Positions 33,531-41,779 of a DNA stretch of 64,000 nucleotides are shown here, piece after piece. Position 1 is the stretch's first letter. Each line of letters opens with the position of its first letter. The position numbers and the translations under genes are program-made. Source of the DNA: CP2-2F sp034436355. Lineage in GTDB: Bacteria > Chloroflexota > Anaerolineae > Aggregatilineales > UBA2796. Location: positions 1-64,000 of the forward strand of contig DAOTVQ010000044.1 in assembly GCA_034436355.1 (NCBI GenBank). Direction: 5' to 3'. The notes under the pieces were generated by a model. That model did not search any database, was not told the DNA's origin, and saw nothing but the letters and a program-made list of their open reading frames with translations.

Positions 33531-34805
33531 ATGGAGCGTATCTCCATCCTCGAATATAAGCGGATTGTGTTGGGCGTTACGGGCAGCATCGCCGCCTATA
33601 AAGCCGCCGATCTCGCCAGCAAACTGACGCAAGCCGGCGCCGATGTCGACGTGATTATGACGGAGGCGGCAACCCGTTTTGTGACGCCGCTCACGTTTGA
33701 GGCGGTCAGCGGGCGCCCTGTCTACACAGATATGTGGCAGGCTGCCCACAGCCAGAGCCTGCCAACGCATGTGGCGCACGTGGGCTTGGCAGAAGGTGCA
33801 GACTTGATCCTGATCGCGCCTGCAACGGCGCAGCACCTTGCCAAACTTGCGCACGGCTTCGCCGACGATCTGCTGTGCATCACGGTGCTGAGTGCGAAAT
33901 GCCCTATTGTGGTTGTGCCGGCGATGGATGCAGGTATGTACGAAAATGCGGCGGTGGCTGCCAATGTATCCCGCCTGCGCGAGCTGGGCATGGAGATCAT
34001 TGAGCCAGAGATCGGGCGCATGGCTTCCGGGATAGTGGGGCGCGGCAGGCTACCGGAGGTGTGGGCGCTGCTCGGCGCGGCGCGGCAAGCACTGGGGCGG
34101 GAATGGGGCGCCCTGCGAGATCGGCATGTGGTGGTGACCGCTGGCGGCACCCGTGAAGCACTCGATCCGGTGCGCTTCATCACCAACCGATCTTCGGGCA
34201 AGCAGGGCTATGCTATCGCACAGGCAGCCGTGGACAGCGGCGCGCACGTCACCCTGATTGCCGCGCCCAACGAACTGCCAACGCCGTATGGCGTGGAACT
34301 TGTGCCAGTCGAGAGCGCGCAGGAGATGCTCGACGCTGTGCTAGAGTACGCCGCCGATGCCGACGCGCTGATCATGGCGGCTGCCGTCGCCGATTATCGC
34401 CCTGAAGAAACGGCTGACCACAAGATCAAAAAGACGGGCAAGGTGCTGCAACTTTCCCTTGTGCCAACGGCAGATGTGCTGGCGACGGTTGGCGCACAGC
34501 GCGCTGAGACAGGCAGACCGCATGTTTTGGTTGGCTTTGCCGCAGAAACACGCGATCTGCTGAAAAATGCACGCAGCAAGCTGGAGAAAAAGCACGTTGA
34601 CTACATTGTTGCCAACGATGTGAGCCTTGCCGGGGCGGGCTTCGGCGCAGATACCAACATTGTGACCATCCTGAGTGCGGATGGCAGCGCGATCTCGCTG
34701 CCGCAGCAGACCAAGAGCGCCGTTGCAGAGGCGATTGTGCAGCGTGTGGCGGCACGCCTGCAAACTGTGCCACGCCGTGCCGAGCCTGACTCCGACGAGG
34801 TGTAA
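33531..34805 (+). CDS. coaBC: CoaBC, phosphopantothenoylcysteine decarboxylase/synthetase
   Basis: This bifunctional 424-residue enzyme makes 4'-phosphopantetheine for coenzyme A. The N-terminal flavoprotein CoaC domain has GVTGSIAAYKAADLA and the catalytic His in THVAHVGLAEGA. The CoaB domain has VVVTAGGTREALDPVRFITN, SSGKQGYAIA and AAAVADYRPEE followed by KIKK. Two positions usually cited for decarboxylation differ: PxMN reads PAMD (Asp133) and the Cys of the flap reads Ser166 (RMASGIVGRGRLPEV). I believe such variants occur in this phylum, but that should be checked. Two direct copies of CGGGTAAAAT lie just upstream (33456 and 33477). Confidence 0.93.
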   Translation: MERISILEYKRIVLGVTGSIAAYKAADLASKLTQAGADVDVIMTEAATRFVTPLTFEAVSGRPVYTDMWQAAHSQSLPTHVAHVGLAEGADLILIAPATAQHLAKLAHGFADDLLCITVLSAKCPIVVVPAMDAGMYENAAVAANVSRLRELGMEIIEPEIGRMASGIVGRGRLPEVWALLGAARQALGREWGALRDRHVVVTAGGTREALDPVRFITNRSSGKQGYAIAQAAVDSGAHVTLIAAPNELPTPYGVELVPVESAQEMLDAVLEYAADADALIMAAAVADYRPEETADHKIKKTGKVLQLSLVPTADVLATVGAQRAETGRPHVLVGFAAETRDLLKNARSKLEKKHVDYIVANDVSLAGAGFGADTNIVTILSADGSAISLPQQTKSAVAEAIVQRVAARLQTVPRRAEPDSDEV

Positions 34806-34888
34806 TGGCATTGTGTCGCTCAGCGGGTAGCGTTGGTGGGCATGAGCAAGGTATCCTTTGCCGTACCGCAAGAGAGGCAGGAAAAGTC

Positions 34889-35770
34889 ATGATTACCGCG
34901 CACGACAGCGAAATTCTTGAACGGCTGGCAGCTGAAATCCGCCAGCAGGTCGCCGATGGCTTAGAGTTCTTCGATGTAGAGCGTTTCATGGCAGGCGCAC
35001 CGTGGAGCCGCCGCCAAACAGAGCGCCTGTTCCGTGCGCGCTACCTAACCAGCCCAGCACGCTACTTCCGCGATTGCCAGTGGGATCGGGCGCGTGAACT
35101 GCTGATGAACGGCACGGACGTGCTGACAGCCGCAAACCAAGCAGGCTTTGCCAGCATGGGCAGGCTGCACGACGCCGTTGTGACGCGCATCGGCATGACG
35201 CCGGGCGAACTGCGGCGGCGGGGGAGTGGTGTGCATATCAAGTATGGTTTCTACGATACGCAGATTGGCGTTGTGCTGATTGCAGCGACGGCGCGTGGCA
35301 TGTGTGCGCTGCGTTTATGTGGTCCCGAGGCGGATACGGAACGTTTTAGCCAAGAAGTGGCAGCCTTCCGCGCCGAATTCTTTGGCGCAACGCTTGAGGA
35401 AGATATTCACGCTTTGCAGCCCTACGCCGATCAGCTCGTGGCATACCTTGAAGAACGTTCGCCCAGCTTCTGCCCACCCTTAGATATTTTGCAGGGGACG
35501 ACCTTCCAGCGCGAGGTGTGGAGCCAACTTCAACAGACGCAACCGGGCGAAACGCTCACCTACACCGAGCTAGCAAGACGCTTAGGCAAGCCGGAGGCAG
35601 TCCGCGCTGTGGCGAATGCCTGCGCCGCCAACCCGTTGGCAATCGCCATCCCGTGCCATCGCGCAGTCCGCAGCGACGGTACACTGGCAGGCTATCGGTG
35701 GGGCGTGGAATGGAAGAAACGCTTGCTGGAGATCGAGGCGGAACGCCAAAAGATCGCTGTGCAAGCCTAG
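34889..35770 (+). CDS. AraC-type HTH fused to O6-methylguanine-DNA methyltransferase (Ada-like, no N-Ada domain)
   Basis: The 293-residue protein has an AraC-type helix-turn-helix (about 25-115: WSRRQTERLFRARYLTSPAR and TDVLTAANQAGFASMGRL). An alkyltransferase domain follows (about 120-285) with the nucleophile Cys in AIPCHRAVRSDG and EVWSQLQQTQPGETLTY before it. The Ada N-terminal zinc domain that senses methylphosphotriesters is absent, so damage sensing must differ from E. coli Ada. The ATG at 34889 has AGGA seven bases upstream and is preferred over an 84-base extension that abuts coaBC. Confidence 0.88.
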   Translation: MITAHDSEILERLAAEIRQQVADGLEFFDVERFMAGAPWSRRQTERLFRARYLTSPARYFRDCQWDRARELLMNGTDVLTAANQAGFASMGRLHDAVVTRIGMTPGELRRRGSGVHIKYGFYDTQIGVVLIAATARGMCALRLCGPEADTERFSQEVAAFRAEFFGATLEEDIHALQPYADQLVAYLEERSPSFCPPLDILQGTTFQREVWSQLQQTQPGETLTYTELARRLGKPEAVRAVANACAANPLAIAIPCHRAVRSDGTLAGYRWGVEWKKRLLEIEAERQKIAVQA

Positions 35771-35791
35771 CTTGTCTGCACCCTAAACTCA

Positions 35792-35814
35792 GCCTCACCA
35801 CCACAGGGTGAGGC
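35792..35814 (+). repeat. Intergenic hairpin
   Basis: GCCTCACC and GGTGAGGC form a perfect 8-bp stem with a 7-base loop, 22 bases after the alkyltransferase stop. There is no T-run, so it is a weak terminator or a REP-like element. Confidence 0.45.
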
Positions 35815-35834
35815 AATGTTGTGTATGGTCAAAC

Positions 35835-35864
35835 TTGCCCTTGCTCATCCACCTCTGCTAGAGT
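35835..35864 (+). promoter_or_regulatory. Promoter of the FrnE-like gene
   Basis: TTGCCC (35835-35840), 18 bases, TAGAGT (35859-35864). The ATG lies 33 bases downstream with TAAGG as ribosome binding site. Confidence 0.5.
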
Positions 35865-35897
35865 CTGCCTAATGCATCTCAGCCCTAAGGATTGCTC

Positions 35898-36533
35898 ATG
35901 CACATTGATGTTTTTCAAGATACCGTCTGCCCGTGGTGCTATATTGGCAAGCGGCATATGCAGTTAGCGCTTGCCGAATGGCGCGGCACGCCGGCTAGCA
36001 TCAGCTATCACCCGTTCTTCCTCAACCCCGATATTCCCGCAGAAGGCTACCCGTTCCAACAATACATGCTTGCCAAAGGTGGCGGGCAAATGCAGCTTGA
36101 GGATTGGTTCGGTGCGCCGCGCCGTGCAGGTGCCGCCGTTGGCATCACCTTTAATTTTGAGGCGATCACGCACGCACCTAACACGCTGCTCTCGCACCGC
36201 CTGATTGCCCTGACACCGCCCGATCAGCAAGCGACGCTGATCGAAGCGCTTTATGCTGCCTACTTCACAGAGGGCAAAAACATTGGTGATTTGGAAGTGC
36301 TGCTGCGCGTTGCCGAGTCGGTCAGCTTGCCCGCCCAAGCCTTGCGTGCTGCCCTGCAAAACGATCTTGGGCGCGCAGAAGTGCTAGAAGCTGTGCAGCA
36401 GGCGCAGCAGCTAGGCATTCGCGGCGTGCCGTTTTTCGTCTTTAACAACACCTTTGCCTTCAGCGGCGCACAGCCACCGCAGGCATTCTTGCAGGCGATG
36501 CAGCAGGCAGAGGCGTTCGTCAGTCCGCGCTGA
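35898..36533 (+). CDS. DsbA-family oxidoreductase, FrnE-like
   Basis: The 211-residue protein is a thioredoxin-fold protein of the DsbA/FrnE type, cytosolic since it has no signal peptide. The active site CPWC follows the first strand (HIDVFQDTVCPWCYIGKRHM), and the cis-Pro loop is GIRGVPFFVFNN. FrnE proteins act as disulfide isomerases in oxidative stress. The ATG at 35898 has TAAGG seven bases upstream. Its 3' end overlaps the convergent DUF952 gene by 14 bases. Confidence 0.85.
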   Translation: MHIDVFQDTVCPWCYIGKRHMQLALAEWRGTPASISYHPFFLNPDIPAEGYPFQQYMLAKGGGQMQLEDWFGAPRRAGAAVGITFNFEAITHAPNTLLSHRLIALTPPDQQATLIEALYAAYFTEGKNIGDLEVLLRVAESVSLPAQALRAALQNDLGRAEVLEAVQQAQQLGIRGVPFFVFNNTFAFSGAQPPQAFLQAMQQAEAFVSPR

Positions 36534-36879
36534 AGCTGCCATCTGCCTGTGGCACAAGCGGCTGAACACCAACCACAGCCGAAAGTGGCAGCGCACTATA
36601 GAGGTGTGGGAACAGCTCTGCATCGGCGGTTTGGGTTGGCAAGCTAAGATCGGGCGACTCATAGCGCAGTGCATCGCCCAGCCCTGCCGCCTGAATGCTT
36701 AACAACAGCAGATCGGGCGTGCCGCGATAGACTGCATTCGCCACGCGGTAGACCTGATCGGCTGTCGAGAGGTGAATGAAGCCTTGCGTTGCCAGCGACT
36801 CAGGGCGATAAACGCCTGCTTGCTGTGCAGCTTCCCATGCGCTGCGCGTTGTGATGTGGTAGATGACTTGATCAGGCAT
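36520..36879 (-). CDS. DUF952 family protein
   Basis: The 119-residue product has the DUF952 layout: YHITTRSAWEAAQQAGVY, then GFIHLSTADQVYRVAN, then DLSLPTQTADAELFPHLYSA. This family resembles small ADP-ribosyltransferase-like or glutathione-transferase-linked folds, and its biochemical role is not established. The gene begins five bases after the pcrA stop, so it is probably the last gene of that transcript. It overlaps the FrnE-like gene on the other strand. Confidence 0.8.
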   Translation of the reverse strand: MPDQVIYHITTRSAWEAAQQAGVYRPESLATQGFIHLSTADQVYRVANAVYRGTPDLLLLSIQAAGLGDALRYESPDLSLPTQTADAELFPHLYSALPLSAVVGVQPLVPQADGSFSAD

Positions 36880-36884
36880 GTCGG

Positions 36885-39134
36885 TTAGTCCTCATCTAGC
36901 ATTCGCAGTGGCGCAATGCTGGCAAAGAGGCGCTTCAAGCCATGTTTCTCAAAGCGGATGTCCAGTTCTTCATCACCATCCACAAAACGGCTGGCAATGA
37001 TGATGCCTTCGCCAAGTTTATCGTGATAGACGCGCTGCCCACTACGGTAGAGGCTGCTGGTGCTGATATTGGCGCTGCTAGGCGTTCGCTCGCGGCGGGC
37101 GGGGCTGGTGGCAGTTTGCGGCTGCGGGATGCGCCAAGCGGGGCGTGGCGGCGTGGCGCGGTCGCCTTCCCAGCGGGTGGTGAAGGCAGCACTGGCGCCC
37201 CGCTTTGGCACCGGTGAGCCTGTCGTCAGTTCGGGCGGAATATCCTCCAAAAAGCGCGAGACGAGCGTCCGTTCGCCCATGCCGCCGCCATAGCCTGCCC
37301 GCCGCATTGCCCACGTCAGGTAGACTTGCTCTTTGGCGCGTGTCAAGCCGACGTACATCAAGCGGCGCTCCTCAGCCAGTTGTTCTTCATCTTCCAGAGA
37401 CTGCGCGTGCGGCAGCAAGCCTTCTTCCAAACCGACGATGAACACGACAGGAAATTCCAAGCCTTTGGCGGCGTGCAAGGTGAGCAGCACCACGCTATCC
37501 GCCGAGTCGTCGTAGGTGTCCACATCGGCGATCAGCGCGATGTCTTCAAGGTAGAGCGCCAACGGCTTGTTGCCTTGCGCCTCTGCCACACGCGCCAATT
37601 CTTGCACGTTTTCAACCTTCTCTTTGCCTTCGGGTGTACCATCGTTGATGTATTGCACGTAGGCAGTCTGATCCAGTACATCGCGCAGCAACATGCCAAC
37701 AGGCATTGTATCGCGCAGGTTGCGCCACACTTCGAGCTTGGCGGCAAAACTCTCTAAGGTGCTGAGCGCCTTGCCTGTGAAGGGCGAAGGCTGCCCGCTC
37801 CGCAGCGCGCTCAGGGCATCTGAAAGGCTCTGATTGCGCGAGAGCGCCCATTCTTCCAGCTTGCTGAGCGTCGTTTTGCCAATGCCACGCGGCGGCGTGT
37901 TGATGATGCGCCGCATACTCACGTCATCGTTCGGGTTTTGAATGGCGCGCAGATATGCCAGCAGGTCTTTGATCTCGCGGCGGCTGTAGAAGCGCACGCC
38001 ACCGATCAGTTTATACGGCACGTTGGCGCGGATGAACGTTTCTTCAAGGGCGCGGGATTGCGCGTTGGTGCGAAACATCACAGCGCACTCTTTATAGGCG
38101 CAGCGTCCGATCCGCACTGCTTCCCGAATCGTCCAGACCACATACTGTGCTTCGTCCTCATCATCGCTCAGTTGCTTCAGGGCAATTTTCGTGCCGTCGC
38201 GCCGCGTAGCACGCAGTTGCTTACGAATGCGATCCGTGTTCTTATCAATGATCGCCATCGCAGCATCCAAGATGATTTGGTGCGAGCGGTAATTCTGTTC
38301 CAACAAGATCACATTCGCCTTCGGATAATCCTGTTGGAAGTAGGCAAGGTTGCGGTAATCGGCGCCGCGAAAGCGGTAAACGCTCTGATCAGGGTCGCCA
38401 ACACAGAACAGGCTGCCCGCGCTGCCTGCTAAAAGCTGCACCAGCTTGTACTGCGCCGTGTTCGTATCCTGAAATTCGTCCACCAAGATGTGTGCATAGC
38501 GCGCCTGATAGTCGCGGCGCACGTCGGCATGGTCGCGGAAAAGCTGCACGCAGTACATTAGCAGGTCATCAAAATCCAGCGCATTGGCGGCGCGCAGCAG
38601 CGCTTGATAGCGCGCATAGACCTGTGCAATCTGCCGATCTTGATAATTGCCTTGTGGGTAGGCGTCGGCTGTGATCAGTTCGTTCTTGGCGTTGGCGATA
38701 GCGTTGAGAAATTTGCGCGGCTGGCTGCGATCTTCGTCTAGCCCTTGCTCTGCCAGCGCTTGCCGAATCACATTGAGTTGATCATCGGTATCGTAGATGG
38801 TGAAGGCGGCTGAGATGCCAGCGTGCGCCGCCTCGCGCCGCAGAATGCGCGCACAAATGGCATGGAACGTGCCAACCGTCAAGCCGTGCAGATTTTCGCC
38901 AAGCAGATGCTCAATGCGCTCCAACATTTCGCGGGCAGCCTTGTTGGTGAAGGTGACTGCCATGATCTGGTGCGGTGGCACGCGCAACTGGCTGACCAAA
39001 TAGGCAACGCGGCGCGTTAGGACGGCAGTTTTGCCACTGCCGGGTCCGGCGATCACCAAAGTGGCGGCGGGCGGCGCGGTGATCGCGGCTTTTTGCTGGT
39101 CGTTCAGACCGTTTAGCAGGTTGGGTTGGCTCAC
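36885..39134 (-). CDS. pcrA: UvrD/PcrA-type DNA helicase
   Basis: This 749-residue superfamily 1A 3'-5' helicase acts in nucleotide excision and mismatch repair. The motifs are in order: Q-motif LNDQQKAAITAPP, Walker A IAGPGSGKTAVLTRR, motif Ia VTFTNKAAREM, motif II HILVDEFQDTN, motif III CVGDPDQSVYRFRGAD, motif IV LEQNYRSHQIIL, motif V LTLHAAKGLEFPVVFIVGLE and motif VI YVGLTRAKE. The C-terminus ends in a Tudor-like segment (VYHDKLGEGIII), which couples PcrA to RNA polymerase in other bacteria. The start is GTG. uvrD may be an equally good name. Confidence 0.95.
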   Translation of the reverse strand: MSQPNLLNGLNDQQKAAITAPPAATLVIAGPGSGKTAVLTRRVAYLVSQLRVPPHQIMAVTFTNKAAREMLERIEHLLGENLHGLTVGTFHAICARILRREAAHAGISAAFTIYDTDDQLNVIRQALAEQGLDEDRSQPRKFLNAIANAKNELITADAYPQGNYQDRQIAQVYARYQALLRAANALDFDDLLMYCVQLFRDHADVRRDYQARYAHILVDEFQDTNTAQYKLVQLLAGSAGSLFCVGDPDQSVYRFRGADYRNLAYFQQDYPKANVILLEQNYRSHQIILDAAMAIIDKNTDRIRKQLRATRRDGTKIALKQLSDDEDEAQYVVWTIREAVRIGRCAYKECAVMFRTNAQSRALEETFIRANVPYKLIGGVRFYSRREIKDLLAYLRAIQNPNDDVSMRRIINTPPRGIGKTTLSKLEEWALSRNQSLSDALSALRSGQPSPFTGKALSTLESFAAKLEVWRNLRDTMPVGMLLRDVLDQTAYVQYINDGTPEGKEKVENVQELARVAEAQGNKPLALYLEDIALIADVDTYDDSADSVVLLTLHAAKGLEFPVVFIVGLEEGLLPHAQSLEDEEQLAEERRLMYVGLTRAKEQVYLTWAMRRAGYGGGMGERTLVSRFLEDIPPELTTGSPVPKRGASAAFTTRWEGDRATPPRPAWRIPQPQTATSPARRERTPSSANISTSSLYRSGQRVYHDKLGEGIIIASRFVDGDEELDIRFEKHGLKRLFASIAPLRMLDED

Positions 39135-39174
39135 GGTTCGCTCTCTCGGTTAAGTGGGCAGGCGAACAAGAATT

Positions 39175-40839
39175 CTAACGCGAAAGGCGGCTGTTTTCCA
39201 ATGCGGCGATCACTTGCCGCAACTGTGCAATCACATCCTGTGCCAGCACGCCACTTGGAGTCTGTGCGGCGGCAAGCCTGCCACTGGCGCCATGCACATA
39301 GGCGGCACTGATCGCCGCTGCGAAGGGTGGCAGCCCTTGCGCCAAAAAGCCCGCGATCATGCCCGCCAGCACATCGCCCGTGCCGGCACGCGCTAAGGCG
39401 GGCTGGGCAAAGGGCAGCACCGCCACCTCACCCTCAGGCGCGGCGACCACTGTAAAAGCGCCCTTCAGCACCACGATGCAGCGCCACTGTGCCGCTTTCT
39501 CTGTGGCAAGCCGCACCCGATCCGCTTGGACGAGCTGTGCAGGCGTGCGTCCGCCTTCGGCGCGCAGCTTGGCAAGGCGCGCCATCTCGCCCGGATGCGG
39601 CGTGAGGATCGTGTTGGGCGGAATTTTTGCCCACCACTCATCCATGGTGGCAAGCATGTTCAAGCCGTCGGCGTCAATGATCAGCGGCGGCAACTGCCCT
39701 TCCGCCTGCGTCAGGATAGTCTCAATGAGCGTGAAGGCGTTCAAAGCGCGCCCCATGCCCACACCAATCAGAAGGGCGTCGTAGTCTGGCACTTCGGTCA
39801 TAGCAAGGCTGATTGCCGCGTCGGTTAATGTTTTTTCGCCGTCCTCACCACCGTTGGGCAAGGGCAGCCACGTCACTTCGGGCAGGGCAGCCGCGAGGGC
39901 GTTCACCACCGACTTAATGGCGGCAACGGTGACCAAGCCTGCACCCACCCGATAGGCAGCCTGTGCTGCCAAGCCCGCCGCACCGATGTAGCGCTCTGAG
40001 CCGCCCAGCACCAGCACCTTGCCGAAGGTGCCTTTGTTAGCATCCAGTGGGCGCTGTGGCAGCCATGCCGCCACTTGTTCGGCATCCACCACCTGATGGC
40101 GCACCGCAGCCAATTCGGGCAGGTTTGGCGGCAAAGCGAGCGGCGCAAGGTGTAACTCCCCAACATATTCAGCAGCGGGCAGCGCCAAATGCCCGTGTTT
40201 CACCGCCTCAAAGGTGAGCGTGGCATCAGCGCGCAAGGTGCAGTCAGGGTCAACCGCGCCGCTATCAGCATCCATGCCCGAAGGCACATCAACGGCAAGG
40301 ATGCGCGGTCGGTTAGGGATGGCGGCGTGCGGCAAAGCCTGCAAACTATGGCTGCTGAGGGCTGCATCCAGGGCGCTTTGTGCGGCGCGTCCTTCAATGG
40401 CACGGCGCACATTTAGCAAAATTTCGCGCACCACGCCACGTATCGGCGGCTTAGCGCCTGTGCCAAGCAGCGCATCAATGATCAAATCTGCGCCGGCAGC
40501 AAGCTGGCGCAGCGTATCCAGATTTTCGCTGAGGATGGTAGCACCTGCTTCACGCGCCGCCTCCACCAGCCCATCTTCGCGCCCACGCGCCAAATAGCAG
40601 GCAACAGTCATCTTTTGCTCTGCCAACCAACGCGCCGCCACCAAGCCATCGCCGCCGTTGTTGCCATGCCCAACCAAGATCAAAATGCGCGGCTGATCCG
40701 TGGCTGAGGGCAGCATCTGACGGGCTAAATCAGCGGTAGCGCGCCCGGCACGCGCCATCATCTGCCCATAAGGGACTCCTGCCGCATCAGCGGCTGCCTC
40801 TATAGCTTGCATCTGGGCAACAGTGACCAGTTTTGGCAC
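39175..40839 (-). CDS. nnr: Bifunctional NAD(P)H-hydrate epimerase/dehydratase
   Basis: Nnr repairs hydrated NADH and NADPH. The N-terminal YjeF_N epimerase (1-225) shows GHGNNGGDGLVAARWL and AVDVPSGMDADSG. The C-terminal ADP-dependent dehydratase (about 245-550) has VLVLGGSERYIGAAGLA, NTILTPHPGEMARL and the ARAGTGDVLAGMIAGFLAQG nucleotide motif. The GTG at 40839 is chosen since MPKLVTVAQMQAIE matches the usual N-terminus and a GAGAGAAG lies upstream. The total of 554 residues is slightly long because of an Ala-rich insert near residue 150. It follows the lipoprotein gene by 25 bases. Confidence 0.93.
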   Translation of the reverse strand: MPKLVTVAQMQAIEAAADAAGVPYGQMMARAGRATADLARQMLPSATDQPRILILVGHGNNGGDGLVAARWLAEQKMTVACYLARGREDGLVEAAREAGATILSENLDTLRQLAAGADLIIDALLGTGAKPPIRGVVREILLNVRRAIEGRAAQSALDAALSSHSLQALPHAAIPNRPRILAVDVPSGMDADSGAVDPDCTLRADATLTFEAVKHGHLALPAAEYVGELHLAPLALPPNLPELAAVRHQVVDAEQVAAWLPQRPLDANKGTFGKVLVLGGSERYIGAAGLAAQAAYRVGAGLVTVAAIKSVVNALAAALPEVTWLPLPNGGEDGEKTLTDAAISLAMTEVPDYDALLIGVGMGRALNAFTLIETILTQAEGQLPPLIIDADGLNMLATMDEWWAKIPPNTILTPHPGEMARLAKLRAEGGRTPAQLVQADRVRLATEKAAQWRCIVVLKGAFTVVAAPEGEVAVLPFAQPALARAGTGDVLAGMIAGFLAQGLPPFAAAISAAYVHGASGRLAAAQTPSGVLAQDVIAQLRQVIAALENSRLSR

Positions 40840-40864
40840 GGTGTTCTTCTCTCTCTCAGCACGG

Positions 40865-41779
40865 CTACTCCAGCAGCCAACGCGCAATAATTTCGCTCAG
40901 GTTCGGCTCGCTATCCAATAAAATCATACCACGTGCTGCGCTTTCATAGGGCAAACTGCGCCGCGCACCTCTAAAATTTGATTCAAGGGCGGCCGCAGCC
41001 GCAGCAGATTGCCCGTCCGCACTGCCGTAAGCAAGCAGCAGCGGGCGCACGCCATAGGCAGGTAGGGCTGCCTCAATCGCCGTGCCTGCTAGGGCGGGTA
41101 GTGGGCTGATCAGGACAGCCGCCCGACACAAAGCGGTGTTCGCGCAGCCCAGCAGAGCAAGGTTTGCGCCGCTGCCAACGCCAAGCACATACAGCCGATT
41201 GGGGTCGAGGTTGGGCAAACTGTGCAGGCGCTCCAACACGCTGACCACATCCTGTGCCGCCCGTGACCAATCCCGAACGCCGCCCGACCGCCCAAAGCCA
41301 CGTTGATCAAGTGCTACTACGTTTAAGCCTGCCGTTTGGAGCGTGCGTGCGGTGTTGAACCATGCTTCTTTGGTCGCGTCTGAATCATGCAGCAGCAGGA
41401 CGGTAGGCGCAGGGCGGCGCGGCGCGCCAAAGAGCAGGCTCTCCAACGAGACACCATCCAGCATGGTAAATTGCAGGCTGATGAAGGTTTCGGTGGGCAG
41501 CGGCAGAGGCGTGGCAGTAAAGCTGGTGTTGGGTGCCAGAGTCAGCACACGCGGCTGAAAGCCTGCTACACGAGTCGCCAACGGATCATCCGCCTCGAAG
41601 CCTTCTGGCAGCGTTGGCAGCACAGGATCAACGGTTGGGCTGGCGGGTAGGATGTTGGCTGTCTCAGTGGGCGGAATCGGCGTGAACATCAACTCAGGAT
41701 CGCACGCGCCTAAAAAGAGCAGGCTGATCAGCGCGCTTGCGGCAAGCGCCAACCGCCTAATTTTGGGCAAGCCAGACAT
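40865..41779 (-). CDS. Lipoprotein with alpha/beta-hydrolase-like domain
   Basis: The 304-residue product has a lipobox LFLGAC at residues 21-26 and a Thr/Pro-rich linker. The hydrolase-like domain (about 95-304) shows TVLLLHDSDATKEAW, NVVALDQRGFGRSGG and the elbow LGVGSGANLALL. The elbow deviates from GxSxG (VGSGA), and the position where the catalytic His normally follows (AHG) reads ARG (Arg283). It may bind rather than hydrolyse its ligand. The ATG at 41779 has GGAGG about five bases upstream and overlaps the end of polA. It acts outside the membrane. Confidence 0.7.
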   Translation of the reverse strand: MSGLPKIRRLALAASALISLLFLGACDPELMFTPIPPTETANILPASPTVDPVLPTLPEGFEADDPLATRVAGFQPRVLTLAPNTSFTATPLPLPTETFISLQFTMLDGVSLESLLFGAPRRPAPTVLLLHDSDATKEAWFNTARTLQTAGLNVVALDQRGFGRSGGVRDWSRAAQDVVSVLERLHSLPNLDPNRLYVLGVGSGANLALLGCANTALCRAAVLISPLPALAGTAIEAALPAYGVRPLLLAYGSADGQSAAAAAALESNFRGARRSLPYESAARGMILLDSEPNLSEIIARWLLE

